DNA from: Epiperipatus broadwayi
Lineage: Eukaryota; Onychophora; Udeonychophora; Euonychophora; Peripatidae
Direction of reading: 5' to 3'
Length of the DNA: 64,000 bases
Assembly: GCA_028023455.1 (NCBI GenBank)
Contig: JAQFVV010006200.1
Span: 5,654,506 to 5,718,505, forward strand
Shown here: positions 12,539 to 23,890 of the stretch, piece by piece
How positions within the stretch are numbered: the first letter of the stretch is position 1
Layout of the letters: every line of letters begins with the position of its first letter
The notes under the pieces: generated by a model
Database searches by the model: none
What the model was told of the DNA's origin: nothing
What the model saw: the letters and a program-made list of their open reading frames with translations, nothing else
Made by a program: the position numbers and the translations under genes

Positions 12539-12763
12539 TATCGTGGAATGACTGAAAGTGCGGTTAAATGTAAATTTATTGAAGAAACCACAGCTTTTAT
12601 CTTATTAGAAATTTTGGAGCTGGCTGGAAATGAGTTACATACTATGAAAAACAAAATTATTGTAAGAGACTGCATTTCTAAAATAATTTGAGATGAAATT
12701 AAGGTCATGGGTGAATTTACCGAGAAAATTGTTACAGCTTATATACTTTTCATAATGAGGTAA
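12539..12763 (+). pseudogene. Histone H2A-like pseudogene fragment
   Basis: The frame from 12539 reads through a segment resembling the histone-fold centre of H2A. ILLEILELAGN (about 12596-12628) matches the nearly invariant EILELAGN of helix 2 and its following loop. It is followed at the right spacing by KNKIIVRD, like the KKTRIIPRH of H2A, and a DEI after an in-frame TGA (12689-12691), like NDEEL. The upstream RGMTESAV may correspond to the RKGNYAERVGAGAPV region. The frame then continues to TAA at 12761-12763. An in-frame TAG lies at 12536-12538. H2A is about 125-130 residues and only roughly the second half is visible. No N-tail or acidic-patch-complete copy is seen. It is a decayed, probably retroposed or duplicated H2A-type gene. 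Another histone-fold protein is possible but fits less well. Confidence 0.6.
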
Positions 12764-15340
12764 TCTGTATATTGTTGTTTGGATCAGTATTCTTTTGGTT
12801 CTTTTTTTTTTTTTTCATCAGTTGTATTTTTCAATAAAATCACTTTTTCTTGATCAAATCTTTGTTTTGATAAATTTAATTTAAAGTACAGTACAAGTTT
12901 AAAAAAAAAAAAATCTTATAAATAAAATATTAACTTTGCAAATAAAAAATACCAATATAGAATTTAATATAGCATTTTCAGTTTTAAAAATATATTTAAC
13001 AACAAAAAAATCCATTAAATTTGCATATTTTAGACAAATTTTTGTTATAAAGCATAAGTTCAAAAAACAAAAATATTCTTTGAAATATTGAAAATCAATT
13101 TTCCAATAGAAGAAAAAAAACATTAATAATGAAGTTATTGATAAGAGGCATTTTTGTGGGATGTCATAAATTTTTAGCAGGTTAATTTCTCCTAAAAATG
13201 ACATATAATCAAATAAAAGTTTTATTTAAATATATATGTTAAGAAATAAATATTTAATTTTAAAAAAATAATAAACAGCAAACACAAATAAAAATTTCAT
13301 TTTTTTATTTTTCATTCATTATCATAATAAAATTGTTTATATTGAACATGTTTAGAGGTATATTTTTTCTGAGAATTTTATATTTTCCCTTAGATATAAT
13401 AGTTGCAACTAAAATCTTAATTTGCTAAATGATTTTCAGCCATAAATAAATACATCTTTAAATTTTTATTAAGGTTTTTACCATAAGGTGATCAAAATGA
13501 ACTCAGGTCATTAAAGTCAAGCATTGTGATTGCATTACTAATATGAATGTTGTGGCAGCCTTTATCTAAAAATTAAAAACAGCAAATTTATTGATAAAAA
13601 TAAAGCTTGCTGCTCTACGCTATCTAGAATAATATAATTTTTTAAATTTGTTTTCACTGTGTAAGTTCTTCTAAAAACAAGATATAATTATAAAAATAAA
13701 ATATATATTATATTTATTATTAAAAATATTTTTACAAAATAACAACTTGAAGCAAAAAAAATTGCTTTAAAAATAATAAAAGCTAATCTTTTTGTTTTAC
13801 AAATACCAAGAAAACAAGTGCTGTCATTTTATGAAATTAACTTCTATATTTTAAAACTTTCTTACTGGTTAATAACCCTGGCATTCTAAGTACAAAAATT
13901 GAAACCAAAATATAGATTCACTACTATTTCATTGAAAATGTTCAACATAATTTATAATGGAAACATAGATACATAGATCTTTCAAAGATCATCACAAATA
14001 ACTTCAAGATATGAGTGATTTCAATGTCAGCTAAGAAGACTCAACAGTAGATTAGAAATACTTAAGACAATATCCCCAACTCATGAAATACATTATTCTG
14101 GAAATGAAAATGTCATTGAGATGGAATTTAAAATGGTAGTTTTAATTTTTTATATGTGTTGCCTTTACTATGAATAGATTTGATAATAAATTGAAAAAAA
14201 TTTCTGCAATCATTAATATATTAAAAGATTTCATAATTATTAAAAAACAAAATACCATAAAAAGTTATAAATTGTTTATTTTATATTGAAAATTAAAATA
14301 AAATTTATGTCCTAATCTCCAAATAATGTTAGTTTTGTTGACTCTCCATAAGAGTTTTTAAATGCTTAAAAAAACATTATTAGATATATAAAAATTAAAT
14401 TGTTTTTTTTTATTAATAAAACTATCATTAAAATAAATGGAAATATATTTGAAATTTAAAAATAATTTTCAAATTAAATTAAAATGTATCTTTCGTCTTG
14501 ATAAATGTCTTATTTCATCATGCAAGGAATAAGTGAATTTACATCTTAGTTTTTGCTCTGATTTCAACTGTCATTTAGGAACAAAAAATGAAAATTAAAA
14601 TATATATTCATTATTTTTGACAACAAATAATTAACCAATACAAAATCCAGAATGAAATTAATGACTTAATAAAATAATACCAGAACAGTGACTCATATGG
14701 AACAGTGTGTTCTATTCTGGTTAGCATCTGGAATCATCATTAAAAAGATTAAATAATATTTTATATTCAAAGTACCAGATAACTTCAAACTTTACCCCAA
14801 TCCAGTTTTACTTTTTTCATTGGATTTTTTTTTTTTGAGAAGGGCAGGTGGCTTAGAACTTATTTTCCTTGGGCAGGGAGGGGTGGTATTTTCTGCCATC
14901 CTATTTTCCACCATAGAACTTCTTTAAAAATTGTACATGTAGAATACAAGTAATAATAGTAATTTCTAAAATTTATTTTAAATGAAAAATAAAAACAGAG
15001 TAAATGAAAACTTCAAGTTCATTTAGCTAAAAAATTTAGAAATTTTGATTTTTATAATAATAGTAATGCATAAAAAACTAATTACTTTTTATTATTATAA
15101 AAATGTTAATCAAACATTCCATGTATATGAATAATTTATGTTTTCTAGTAAGTTATTACAGCAATATAAATCTTCATAAGTTTTTAAACTTATCACTTGA
15201 CATTGAATAAGCAGGATTAAAAAATACTGATGCCAGTGAACTGTGGTATTATTTAAGATTTGTATTTAAGAATGAGTGGATCAAAATTAGACATGAATAT
15301 TTGCTTAAAGCACATATTGGTCAATCTGAAATTGAAATCC
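12764..15340. other. AT-rich spacer
   Basis: No coding region recognised. The 101-codon minus frame (12899-13204) is low-complexity. A faint tRNA-like trace may sit on the minus strand near 13495-13560. A G-rich patch at 14838-14900 is unexplained. Confidence 0.4.
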
Positions 15341-15350
15341 TGATCATATT

Positions 15351-15772
15351 TTGAAATATACTATTTTATTAGAAATATATGTAAAGCTCATAATAATGAG
15401 TGAATCAAACTGCCCTTCTATGCTCATCCTGCTAACAATGAGTGAAGCCTTGACAAATGGCAAATATGCCACGATCAGAATGGCAATTTTCCTACTATTT
15501 GCCATATGGCTGATGAGAAATCGGCTGATGTTTAGACATGATGGTTCAAAGCCCTGGACAATATATAGACAAATCATAGTCAATATGAAAATAGAGATCG
15601 CCTCCTAACACCAGAGTGTCTCTATGTAGACACCTGGGTGCAAATATTGCCTCTATATAATGAGCCCCCTGCTCAGAAGATCCTAGCCAAGTTATAAATG
15701 TATAATCAATCATAAATGTACATTAACAGATTCATGCTGTAAATTGTATTTGTTTCCCTTAATAATAAAAAA
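15351..15772 (+). pseudogene. LINE C-terminal and 3'-end relic (same family as 56970-58487)
   Basis: The open frame 15351-15608 contains AIWLMRNRLMF, like the W-x-x-RN segment seen near the C terminus of many L1/Tx1-type reverse transcriptase proteins. It aligns by eye with the 57.0-58.5 kb LINE: TNGKYATIR here versus ETGVFATIS there, then DTWVQILPL versus DTWAILQLP after a frame change. The end, TTGTATTTGTTTC, then TTAATAATAAA and a short A run (about 15748-15772), matches the 3' UTR and poly(A) signal of that copy. The element is a 5'-truncated, decayed insertion. No TSD was identified. Confidence 0.6.
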
Positions 15773-15830
15773 ACATGCTGAAAACAATGTCTCCATTTGG
15801 AAACCAGGCTTTTTTTTTAATATTTTGAAA

Positions 15831-15974
15831 TATGCATTGAGAAGCTTGAGCAATTATATAGAAAATAGCTACTTCTGGAAAATATTATTCTATGATCACC
15901 AAGAGTTGAAGCTGATTTTATGGTTCTAATAATAATTTTTAAATTGTTTGTTTACTATGTAATTAAAATTGAAT
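15831..15974. repeat. Dispersed repeat, copy 1 of 2
   Basis: About 144 bp starting TATGCATTGAGAAGCTTGAG is repeated at 27273-27413 in the same orientation with very few differences, including a 3-bp indel. Flanks are unrelated. No terminal inverted repeat, TSD or coding content was found. It is probably a fragment of an interspersed element. It lies 58 bp after the LINE 3' end. Confidence 0.75.
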
Positions 15975-16867
15975 TAATTATAATAACTTATATTAAGAAA
16001 ATGTCAAATATTATATTTATCAATTTTTTGGTCAAAGCACTCTACTGCCTAATTATTCAATTTGCCTTTGGTTAAAGAACTTATATTGTAGGTTACCACA
16101 ATTGGGATTACAAATTAGATAAAAATTAAGTAAATAATATAATTAAAAAACTTTTTAATAACTTTTTAACAATTAAGTACAGTCAATTGTATTCAAATAG
16201 TAAACAGGAAATAAATTGTTTAGATATTGTATTTTGATTATTTTAATCAGACCACTATTTTAAAAATACTGAATAGAGAGCAATACAGATCTAAAATGTT
16301 TCATATTACTTATATATATTGCTTTGTCTTATTATATACCTTAATACATAAATTTGCATGAATAATAAATTTGTTATATCTAGATTTATTAGTTTGAGGT
16401 AGCATTTATAAGAAAAATGGGTACATATTGATTTAATATGATTTAATTTGGTTATTCACTGTTATAGCAAGATTTTTTTTTTCGATGTTACTGTTTTCTT
16501 GAGTGGTAGTTGAAATTAAATAAATTTAATAATAACAATAATAGTGTGGTTTGTTTGTTGGTATTTGATAGTTTATGTGTAATATTGATGAGATGCTGTT
16601 TTAAGTTTAAAATGTCATGTAATGCTGAATAATGTTTAGTTGCAGTAAAAGATGTGGACGTAAATATTTTTATAAATGGTATTTGGAAATTGAGTGCTTG
16701 GTTACAATAGTAACAACTTGTTTTTTCCTATTTATGGAAAACAGAAGATGATAAATATTTTGTGGATTTCAGTTAAATTTTTAATGAAATTATCATCATT
16801 TAACTTGAGATGTAATTATGATTTTTATTATTCAAAAGATGTGACTTGAATATGTCTCACTTTTGAT
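15975..16867. other. AT-rich spacer
   Basis: Nothing recognised. Confidence 0.45.
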
Positions 16868-17645
16868 TAGAATTATGTCTTTATATATTAATTATGTATT
16901 TATTGGATCCTGGTGCTTAATTTCAGGGACATGTGAAGATGTTTCCACTATGAAATGAAATGTGTATTGTGTTTAGTTATTGGTTTATAAGCTTTCCAAT
17001 GAATTTTGATATATTTAGATATAAGAAATCTGTTTACATACATTTAATGATTTGATTAGCCATTTATTTTTATTTTATAATTATATATACAGAGGTTTTC
17101 TTACTGTGTTAACTTAATATACTTCATTGAATGTTTTACTTTTTTATTATTTAATATATATATAACACTATATAAAACTATTAATAATGACCAAATTAAT
17201 AATATAATACTATAAACTACTGGATTTGGGTATAGTAAACTAGATTTATGGCTATTAGTTGATTGCCATGAGACAGATGTACTGCATCAAAAGTGTGCTT
17301 AGCTAAGTTGTTAATAGTGTTATATTATTTATACTCTGTTATTTACATATCATATACAGAATTTGATTTACATACATGCAACCTTTTAAGATATTTCTAA
17401 ATTCATTGTAAATTTTAATTAGAATTATGTATTTATGCAGCATCATATCTGGGTCTTTATTGAGTTCTTATATCTGGTTCCAGAAATTCCTGATTCCAGT
17501 TTTAGAATGAAAGATGTATTATATAGAGAAACCTTCTAATATATTGATATATGTGAGCATAAGTTATTTATTTATATATGTTTAATGAATTGATTAACTA
17601 TTTATTTTATTTCATAATTCTGTCCAGTGTTCTTAGGTATTTATA
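16868..17645. repeat. Degenerate direct duplication, about 555-bp period
   Basis: Segments 16868-17110 and 17420-17645 share AGAATTATGT, GGTTTATAAGC/GTGAGCATAAG-like text, then TTTAATGATTTGATTAGCCA versus TTTAATGAATTGATTAACTA, and the ATTTATTTTATTTCATAATT word. Divergence is high. It is an old duplication or two copies of an unnamed repeat. Confidence 0.4.
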
Positions 17646-19320
17646 TCTATGTTATAGTAGTGACATTTTTATCATTTGCAACTTATGTTCATAACTTTTT
17701 ATTTACAACTATATTTCTTCAGTTGTTTTTTTTTTTTTGACAAAATCATTAAACAATTATCTTTAATGGAAACAACTTTTGTTTTAAAGGTAAAGATAGC
17801 TATAAACTCAAATTCTATAAAAGTATAATACCTCCTCCATCTGTAGTAAAGGCAAATCATATTTTTTTTAATTTTATAATCTGCACATCACCATTCTTTA
17901 ACCCACGGATCCTTTATCCTATAAATAAAAATATCTAGGAATCAGTTTACCTAGATCTCTCTGATGGCTTGATAAACTTGCTATGAATCGTCTGTCCGGG
18001 AAAAGTTTGATGTTTGTAATCTAAAAAAAAAGTTCAAAGTTTTCCTGATCTAGATTCAAATTCAAAGTTATGAGAATTGAAAAAGATATGCTAATTATTA
18101 TACCATGAGCTTTTTTTTTATTTTCTATTTAAAATTTACTTTATTTAGAATTCCTTTAAAAATTTAATACTATTGAGGTGTGGAAGACATGAAAACCTCA
18201 CCACATCCTATACCTCATAATCTTAGCAATCGCAAGATGTGTATTAATGCATTGAATGTAAAGATAAGCATGATCTAATCTGATGCTGTCTTACCTACTG
18301 GTGAGAGATGGGTTGCCTTGCATCCATAAATCCTGATTTTAGATATACCTTTTTATATATTCACACACATGAAAATAAATTTATTAATAATTTTTGTATT
18401 CATAACTTTCAAAACGGTAACTATTCATTTTAAAGAATATTTGCTCTTTTATTATTTAATTATTTTATTTTATTGTCTTTGTATTAATATTATCATTTCC
18501 CCTCTTAGTTATGAGTTCTCACAATTACCTTTATTAATAACGATCATCATTCTATAAATAAATGGGGAAACTGCCTAGATGAATAAATATTAGACATTAT
18601 TTATGATTAGAAGCTGTCATAATGTGTATTAGTTTGGATAGCAATCTCTTCATTATTATCATGAAATGAATCCAAAGAGAATAATTAAAGGTGTCCGAAT
18701 TGTTTAAATGCTTCTTACTATTAGCTGTTATTAATAAAGGTGATAATTAAAAAAATAGTGTTTGATGAAGAGATGTATTTTTCAAATTAAAGTATGAGAA
18801 AATTTTAAATTATCTTGTAAATGATATGAATTTAAATTTTGTTTTAATAGCTTTGTGTCTAAAAAGTATCGAAATAAATGTTCACTTGAGTTGTTATATG
18901 TGTAATTAAAAAATATAACATTTCATCTCTTTCTATCTTTAACTTTTATGCTTAATTTCATTATAATATAGATGTAGTTTTATCAGCTCTTGGGAGATCA
19001 TTTAACCTTTTTTCTTTTAAATAATTATTTTTTTTATTATATGCATATTTTAAAGAATCTGAAAATGTATTTTTTAATCTAAGTTCTGAATTCAAAAATA
19101 AAAAAGGGAAGATAATAAATGAGATTACCACAGCCAATTTTTTTTTTACCAATGTCTGATTTCTCTAGACTATGGGAAGAGAATCCTGGGTTTATTTTGG
19201 AAATTTTTTTTGATGAAGTTATCTACTTCTATTCTGATATTAAATTCAAGACGTATATCTAAAAAAATTATTATATTAACTACCAAACCATAAGCCTTTT
19301 CACTAAATATATGTATTAAG
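17646..19320. other. AT-rich spacer
   Basis: Nothing recognised apart from homopolymer tracts. The GC-richer patch at 18175-18310 gave no match. Confidence 0.4.
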
Positions 19321-19493
19321 CCACCAAACATCACATGATCACCATTTCTTATGCTTACTCATAACAGTTATTAAAACAGGCAATAGTCTGGGGATATTGG
19401 ATGAGTAGGCACTAGTTAGGGATTTTATGCACAAGCCATTGATTACTCTGGCTTAGTGGCACTACTATATGGAGAGTTTTGCCTGTTTTAATA
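19321..19493 (+). mobile_element. Hairpin retroposon, internally deleted copy
   Basis: Begins with CCACCAAACATCACATGATC, the leader of this family, continues through CTTATGCTTACTCATAACAG to TTAAAACAGGC (start of the left hairpin arm), then jumps to the loop text GGGGATATTGGATGAGTAGG and the complete right arm ending GAGAGTTTTGCCTGTTTTAA. Most of the left arm is therefore missing. A TSD is not clear here. The 3' end abuts the RTE-like fragment that starts a few bases later. Confidence 0.75.
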
Positions 19494-19496
19494 AGT

Positions 19497-19722
19497 ATAA
19501 CAAACGTGTTACTGACTTCATTGAAAAAATTAAAAGACTGGAGTTGGGCTGGACATATTGCTAGAAGAGATGATAACAGATGGACAAAGATACCACATAT
19601 GAGATGGATGGATGAAATAAGAAAGTGCGCAGTGGTGATGTGGAGAAGAAAAACTAAATATCAGAGAAGATGGATTGAACTTGGAGAGACCTTCATCCTG
19701 CAGTGGATTGGTAATGCTTAAT
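19497..19722 (+). pseudogene. RTE-like LINE 3' fragment
   Basis: Encodes the C-terminal segment WSWAGHIARRDDNRWT, then RWMDEIRKC and ETFILQW, a hallmark order at the end of RTE/BovB-type reverse transcriptase ORFs. Compared with the copy at 19824-20825, about 16 codons between NRWT and the RWMDE block are deleted. The end is followed by AATAATGATAA, a decayed version of the TGATGA tail. It is 5'-truncated and lies tail to tail with the next LINE copy. Confidence 0.85.
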
Positions 19723-19823
19723 AATGATAAAGAAAAGATATATAATTATACACATGAATATGATTCTTATATATATATGTGTGACTGTAATTATTATGAT
19801 TTTTGAACATATATTCCATTTAT

Positions 19824-20825
19824 CATCATCATCATCATCATCAACCATTATCAGTCCACTGCAGGATGAAGGTCTCTCCAAGTGTAATCCATCTTCTTCG
19901 ATCTTTAGCTTCTCTTCTCCACATCACCCCTGCACACTTTCTTATTTCATCCATCCATCTCACATGTGGTCTCTTTCTGGGTCTTTTACAATCTCTTGGA
20001 ATCCCGTTTAAAATTTCAATTGTCCATCTATTATCATCTCTTCTAGCAATATGTCCAGCCCAACTCCACTTCAATCTTTTAATTTTTTTCAATGAGGTCA
20101 GTAACACCTGTTTGTTCTCTTACCCATACATTGCGTTTTCGATCTCTTCTTGTTACTCCCAACATACATCTCTCCATACTTCTTTGAGTGGTCTGAAGTC
20201 TCTGTATTGCTCTTCTATTGAGTGTCCAAGTCTCAGATCCATAAGTAAGAACTGGTAAAACACATTTGTTAAAAACCTTCCTTTTCAAACACATAGGCAT
20301 ATTTCCTTTTAGTATCAAGTTATTTCTACCAAAAGCACTCCAACCAAGTTTAATTCTATGATTAATTTCCTCCATTATGTTTCCATCTGTATTAATAATC
20401 TGACCAAGGTATTTGTAACTGTTAACTTTTTCTAATTCATCATAATCAATCTTTATTTTCATATTTTGAGCAAATCGATTAAACATTACTTTAGTCTTTT
20501 TAACATTTATCTTTAGTCCTACTTTCATCTGCTAACTCCTGCAGCTCTGAAGCATTATTTGCAAAAACAACTACATCATCTGCGAAATCTAAATGACTTA
20601 AATAATCTCCATTTACTTTCACTCCTTTACTTTCCCATTTTAATCCAAAAAATACTTCTTGCAGCACTGCTGTAAAAAGTTTTGGAGATATGGAGTCATC
20701 TTGTCTTACACCTTTCTCAATGTTGACTTTCCCAGTATCATTATGTAATCTAATTGTTGCTGTTGCAATTCCATTTATATAATATTGAATTTGTATATAT
20801 TTATTTATAGGGGACACATTTACAT
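19824..20825 (-). pseudogene. RTE-like LINE, 5'-truncated, frameshifted
   Basis: A minus-strand LINE fragment holding the second half of reverse transcriptase and the C terminus. Reading from 20817: GVRQDDSISPKLF (the conserved GVRQGD motif with G to D), LDFADDVVVFA (catalytic FADD, about 20575-20586), KTKVMFN, YKYLGQIINTDG, GWSAFGR, CVLPVLTYGSETWTL and WAGHIARRDDNRWT. It ends in a (TGATGA)n-type tail that reads CATCATCATC on the plus strand at 19824. Three open segments (20500-20817, 20079-20528, 19841-20107) are in different frames, so at least two frameshifts break it near 20510 and 20090. The endonuclease domain is missing through 5' truncation. The motif set and short microsatellite tail fit the RTE clade. 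It cannot be active. Confidence 0.9.
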
Positions 20826-20882
20826 ATAATCATATATTTAAAAAATTAACTACTGCCTACTGCAACACTAGTAATGATAAAT

Positions 20883-21330
20883 AAAATAGAAAATCATATA
20901 ACATTGCAATACTGGCCAAAAAAATGTATATATATATTTTTACTAAAATTCTTCCACAACCATGGTTTCATCCATTAACAAATAGACCTTTTCAAGTGAA
21001 ATTCAATAAGATACTTACAATGCAGAGATTATCTTTTATGAAAGAAGTGAATTAAAAGAAAGAATAAAAGAAACTCTGATGATAATTTTTTTTGAATCTG
21101 AGGCCATCATTATCATGAAGACATCCTTTGATATTTAAGGAGGTTGGTTTTTGAAGTGAATGATGGGAAGGCTATTTTGTTATATATATATATATATGTT
21201 GTATGTATCTTGTTAAATTTCACTTGAAAGGGTCTATTTTTAATGAATGCAACCATCTTCACGGAAGAATTTTAGTAAAATTTTGTTTTTTTTTTAGCTA
21301 GTATTATAGTGTTATATGATTTTTTATTTT
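20883..21330. mobile_element. Foldback element, about 450 bp
   Basis: The left arm (about 20883-21020) and right arm (about 21195-21330) are reverse complements with moderate divergence. Examples are GAAAATCATATAACA versus GTTATATGATTTTTT, TTTACTAAAATTCTTCC versus GAAGAATTTTAGTAAAA and TTTTCAAGTGAAATT versus AATTTCACTTGAAAG. The ~170-bp middle is unrelated to the arms and non-coding. It fits a non-autonomous DNA transposon. No confident TSD was found. Confidence 0.65.
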
Positions 21331-23679
21331 AATCACATAGTTGTATTTTAATATCTATTTATTATATCCACATTATTAGAATATTCACTCTATGTACATA
21401 TATTGTACCAGTCAAAATCATATGTTCATTCAACAAGACCTAGAATCCAAGCAAACATACAGCAATCTAGCATATGTGAGATACACGGGTCTACAATACT
21501 AAATGTTAACTGATTTACTTGTGATCCAAGGTCCATGACTATATGAGCAATGCTTTTGAAGATACTAACAAGCTTTCCATTATTCCAGTCTCAGTAAGGA
21601 GAACAGGGAGAGCAAAGAGACTTAAAATCAACAATACTAAAGTGATTTACTAATAATCACAAAAAAATATAACAATTACAGAATGCTCCAACTATAACTA
21701 TGGTTTGGCCATCATAAAGAAGGATAAATTATCCAGCAATAGCTGAATAATTGCCAATTAATAATTTCTTAACCATTCACTTAATGACAATAATAAGTAA
21801 TTTATGACTTATCAACGAATTAAACAATGGTATAGACTATTGCCCAATGATATTTAATAATCATAGCAGTAATAAGTTCAAGGCAATGTGAAACAAATGG
21901 GAGTCTAACTGATAATAATTAATGACAATTCATTACTTAGGAAGAGGGTAATATAATTAAATCAAATGATTAAAGCTAGAGATTCAGGAAATGAATAGCA
22001 AAATACTATAACACAGATAAATGATATAACATAAATTTATTAAACAATTAACTACGGTAGTTTGATAATTATAAATGAAACAAAAAGTATGTCCATACAA
22101 TCATTATTACAAGTTTGCTTATGGTCTACCCTGCAATCATGTGTCTCACAACAGATTAATTAAATAGATTCTTTGGAAGTTACATAAATGAAATAAATAT
22201 TTGGCGAATACAATTGTACAGTAATCCATAGAATTTGGTTGATGCAGTTAATACGTTAACACAATAAGAAATTATAGCTTAACTCTCATCAAAATATCTT
22301 GAATTTACTTACAACAGATTTTATTATGACATTATACATATAAGTAATAGTTGATGATTTGTGATTTTCAGAGCATGCATGATCACATTTCTACTAGATT
22401 TGGGAGATCACCCCGAATGGTTGGGAGCAAGATGGTTCAGCCTAAAACAAGACTGTAATTACATAATAAGACCTAAATAACTAAATAGAATGGGTGGCAA
22501 AAAGCATACAATTACGTCTTACAGATAGCATTGCAGGTTTATCATTAAAATAATAAAGGTGGTATTACGTTATAATTTACAATCACCTATGTGAATGAGG
22601 TCGCTTAAAACACTCTGGGAGTTTTTGTCAGATTTTCACAAAAGTGAGAATATTCTTTCGTGATGACCAAGAATATATCTCTGAAAAGTAGTGGCACCAG
22701 TTAACATATTGGGATGGCTTACCCGTGTTTCCATACACTTATCCATTAGAAGTGCCTAAAATAGATCCCCAGTAGGAAAAATATCTATCTTGTGAGCGAG
22801 AATGAAGAATGGGTCAAGGTTTTCTGAAGATCATGGCAAAGCAAGAAAATCAATGAATTAAATGATTGATACCTTCATAGCGCCTAACATATGGATAATT
22901 CATGTCACTAATGACTATGATAAACTAATTAATACCTGTTTAATATAGTATGCTATCTGATGCAATAGAATGCATAAACACAAACCATCCATGGGCATTT
23001 AACCAAGGCCTAACAAAATATAAAAAGGGTCAGAATCTAAAAACTAAAGGGGAATAGATTGTTTTCTCGCACATTTCTAAAATATCTCCCTACATTTCTA
23101 TAATGATCAGTACACATACAATTTGACATATTAATTATAGAATAAAATGACAGATCACACACATGCTAATAATATCTTGAATATGAAACTCATTTCTGAT
23201 AATTTTATTTAAATAAATTGGCAAAACATATTTCAGTGATTATGTAAGGATTCAAATTATAGTTAGCGAGGGTAGCTGTGTACAGGCATTAATGCTTCAC
23301 ATGTCATTTGAATAGTAAATAGCATTATGTGAAATAATTGGTGTAAAACCAAGCAAGTTTTTAGGATAATTGATTTGCAAGCAACATTTACGTCTCCAAC
23401 TATTCAATAGGAGAAAACTATGAGTGGTAGAGTTAAGCTTACTCGATGGGTTGGATGCCAACTTGGCATATTAAAAATACATAAAAAAAAAAAACTAAAA
23501 GAGAAATAAATTTCACTCTAAATTGCCACACCAGATTTAACACAAGATTAATACCATCTTAAATTAAACTGTATAGACATTATTTAACATTTTACAGAAT
23601 AGATTTGGAGAAATAAATAATAGAAAACTTACAAATATAGTTTTAAAGTTCACTAGTTGATGACAATGTAGAAATTTAC
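21331..23679. other. Spacer of slightly higher GC, nothing recognised
   Basis: Base composition is more even than in neighbours, with fewer homopolymers, which could suit an intron. No exon, RNA gene or repeat was recognised. Confidence 0.35.
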
Positions 23680-23715
23680 CTTGTCTAACTTGTTGACACA
23701 AAGCAGGTGGTCCAT
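23680..23715 (-). CDS. Speculative first coding exon (partial, donor-terminated)
   Basis: On the minus strand, an ATG in a strong vertebrate-style start context (GAGCCATGGAC, A of ATG at 23715) opens 12 codons reading MDHLLCVNKLDK, which run in phase 0 into a good splice donor, AAG then GTAAATTT (exon ends at 23680). The codons are markedly GC-richer than the window. The upstream ~165 bp to about 23880 is also GC-rich and could be 5' UTR. However, it contains other ATGs in a 64-codon frame (23685-23879) that stops just before the donor. No downstream exon was recognised and no protein family is suggested. Treat it as a candidate only. Confidence 0.2.
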
Positions 23716-23890
23716 GGCTCATGAACATATACTGATTTTTTTGGAGACATCGGGCAATAATTAAAATTCACATTCAGGCAAGCATTCTTTTTGAATAGTT
23801 CACTTAATTTGGGCCCAGTTGTTTCAGGCTCTGGCATCATGAGTGGTAAGATGAGAGCCCCAGAGGCATGGGGAAGCAAATAGTCATTTT

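Noticed and set aside
12899-13204. 101-codon open frame on the minus strand
   Set aside because: Low-complexity F, I, K and L text produced by A/T runs; no domain.
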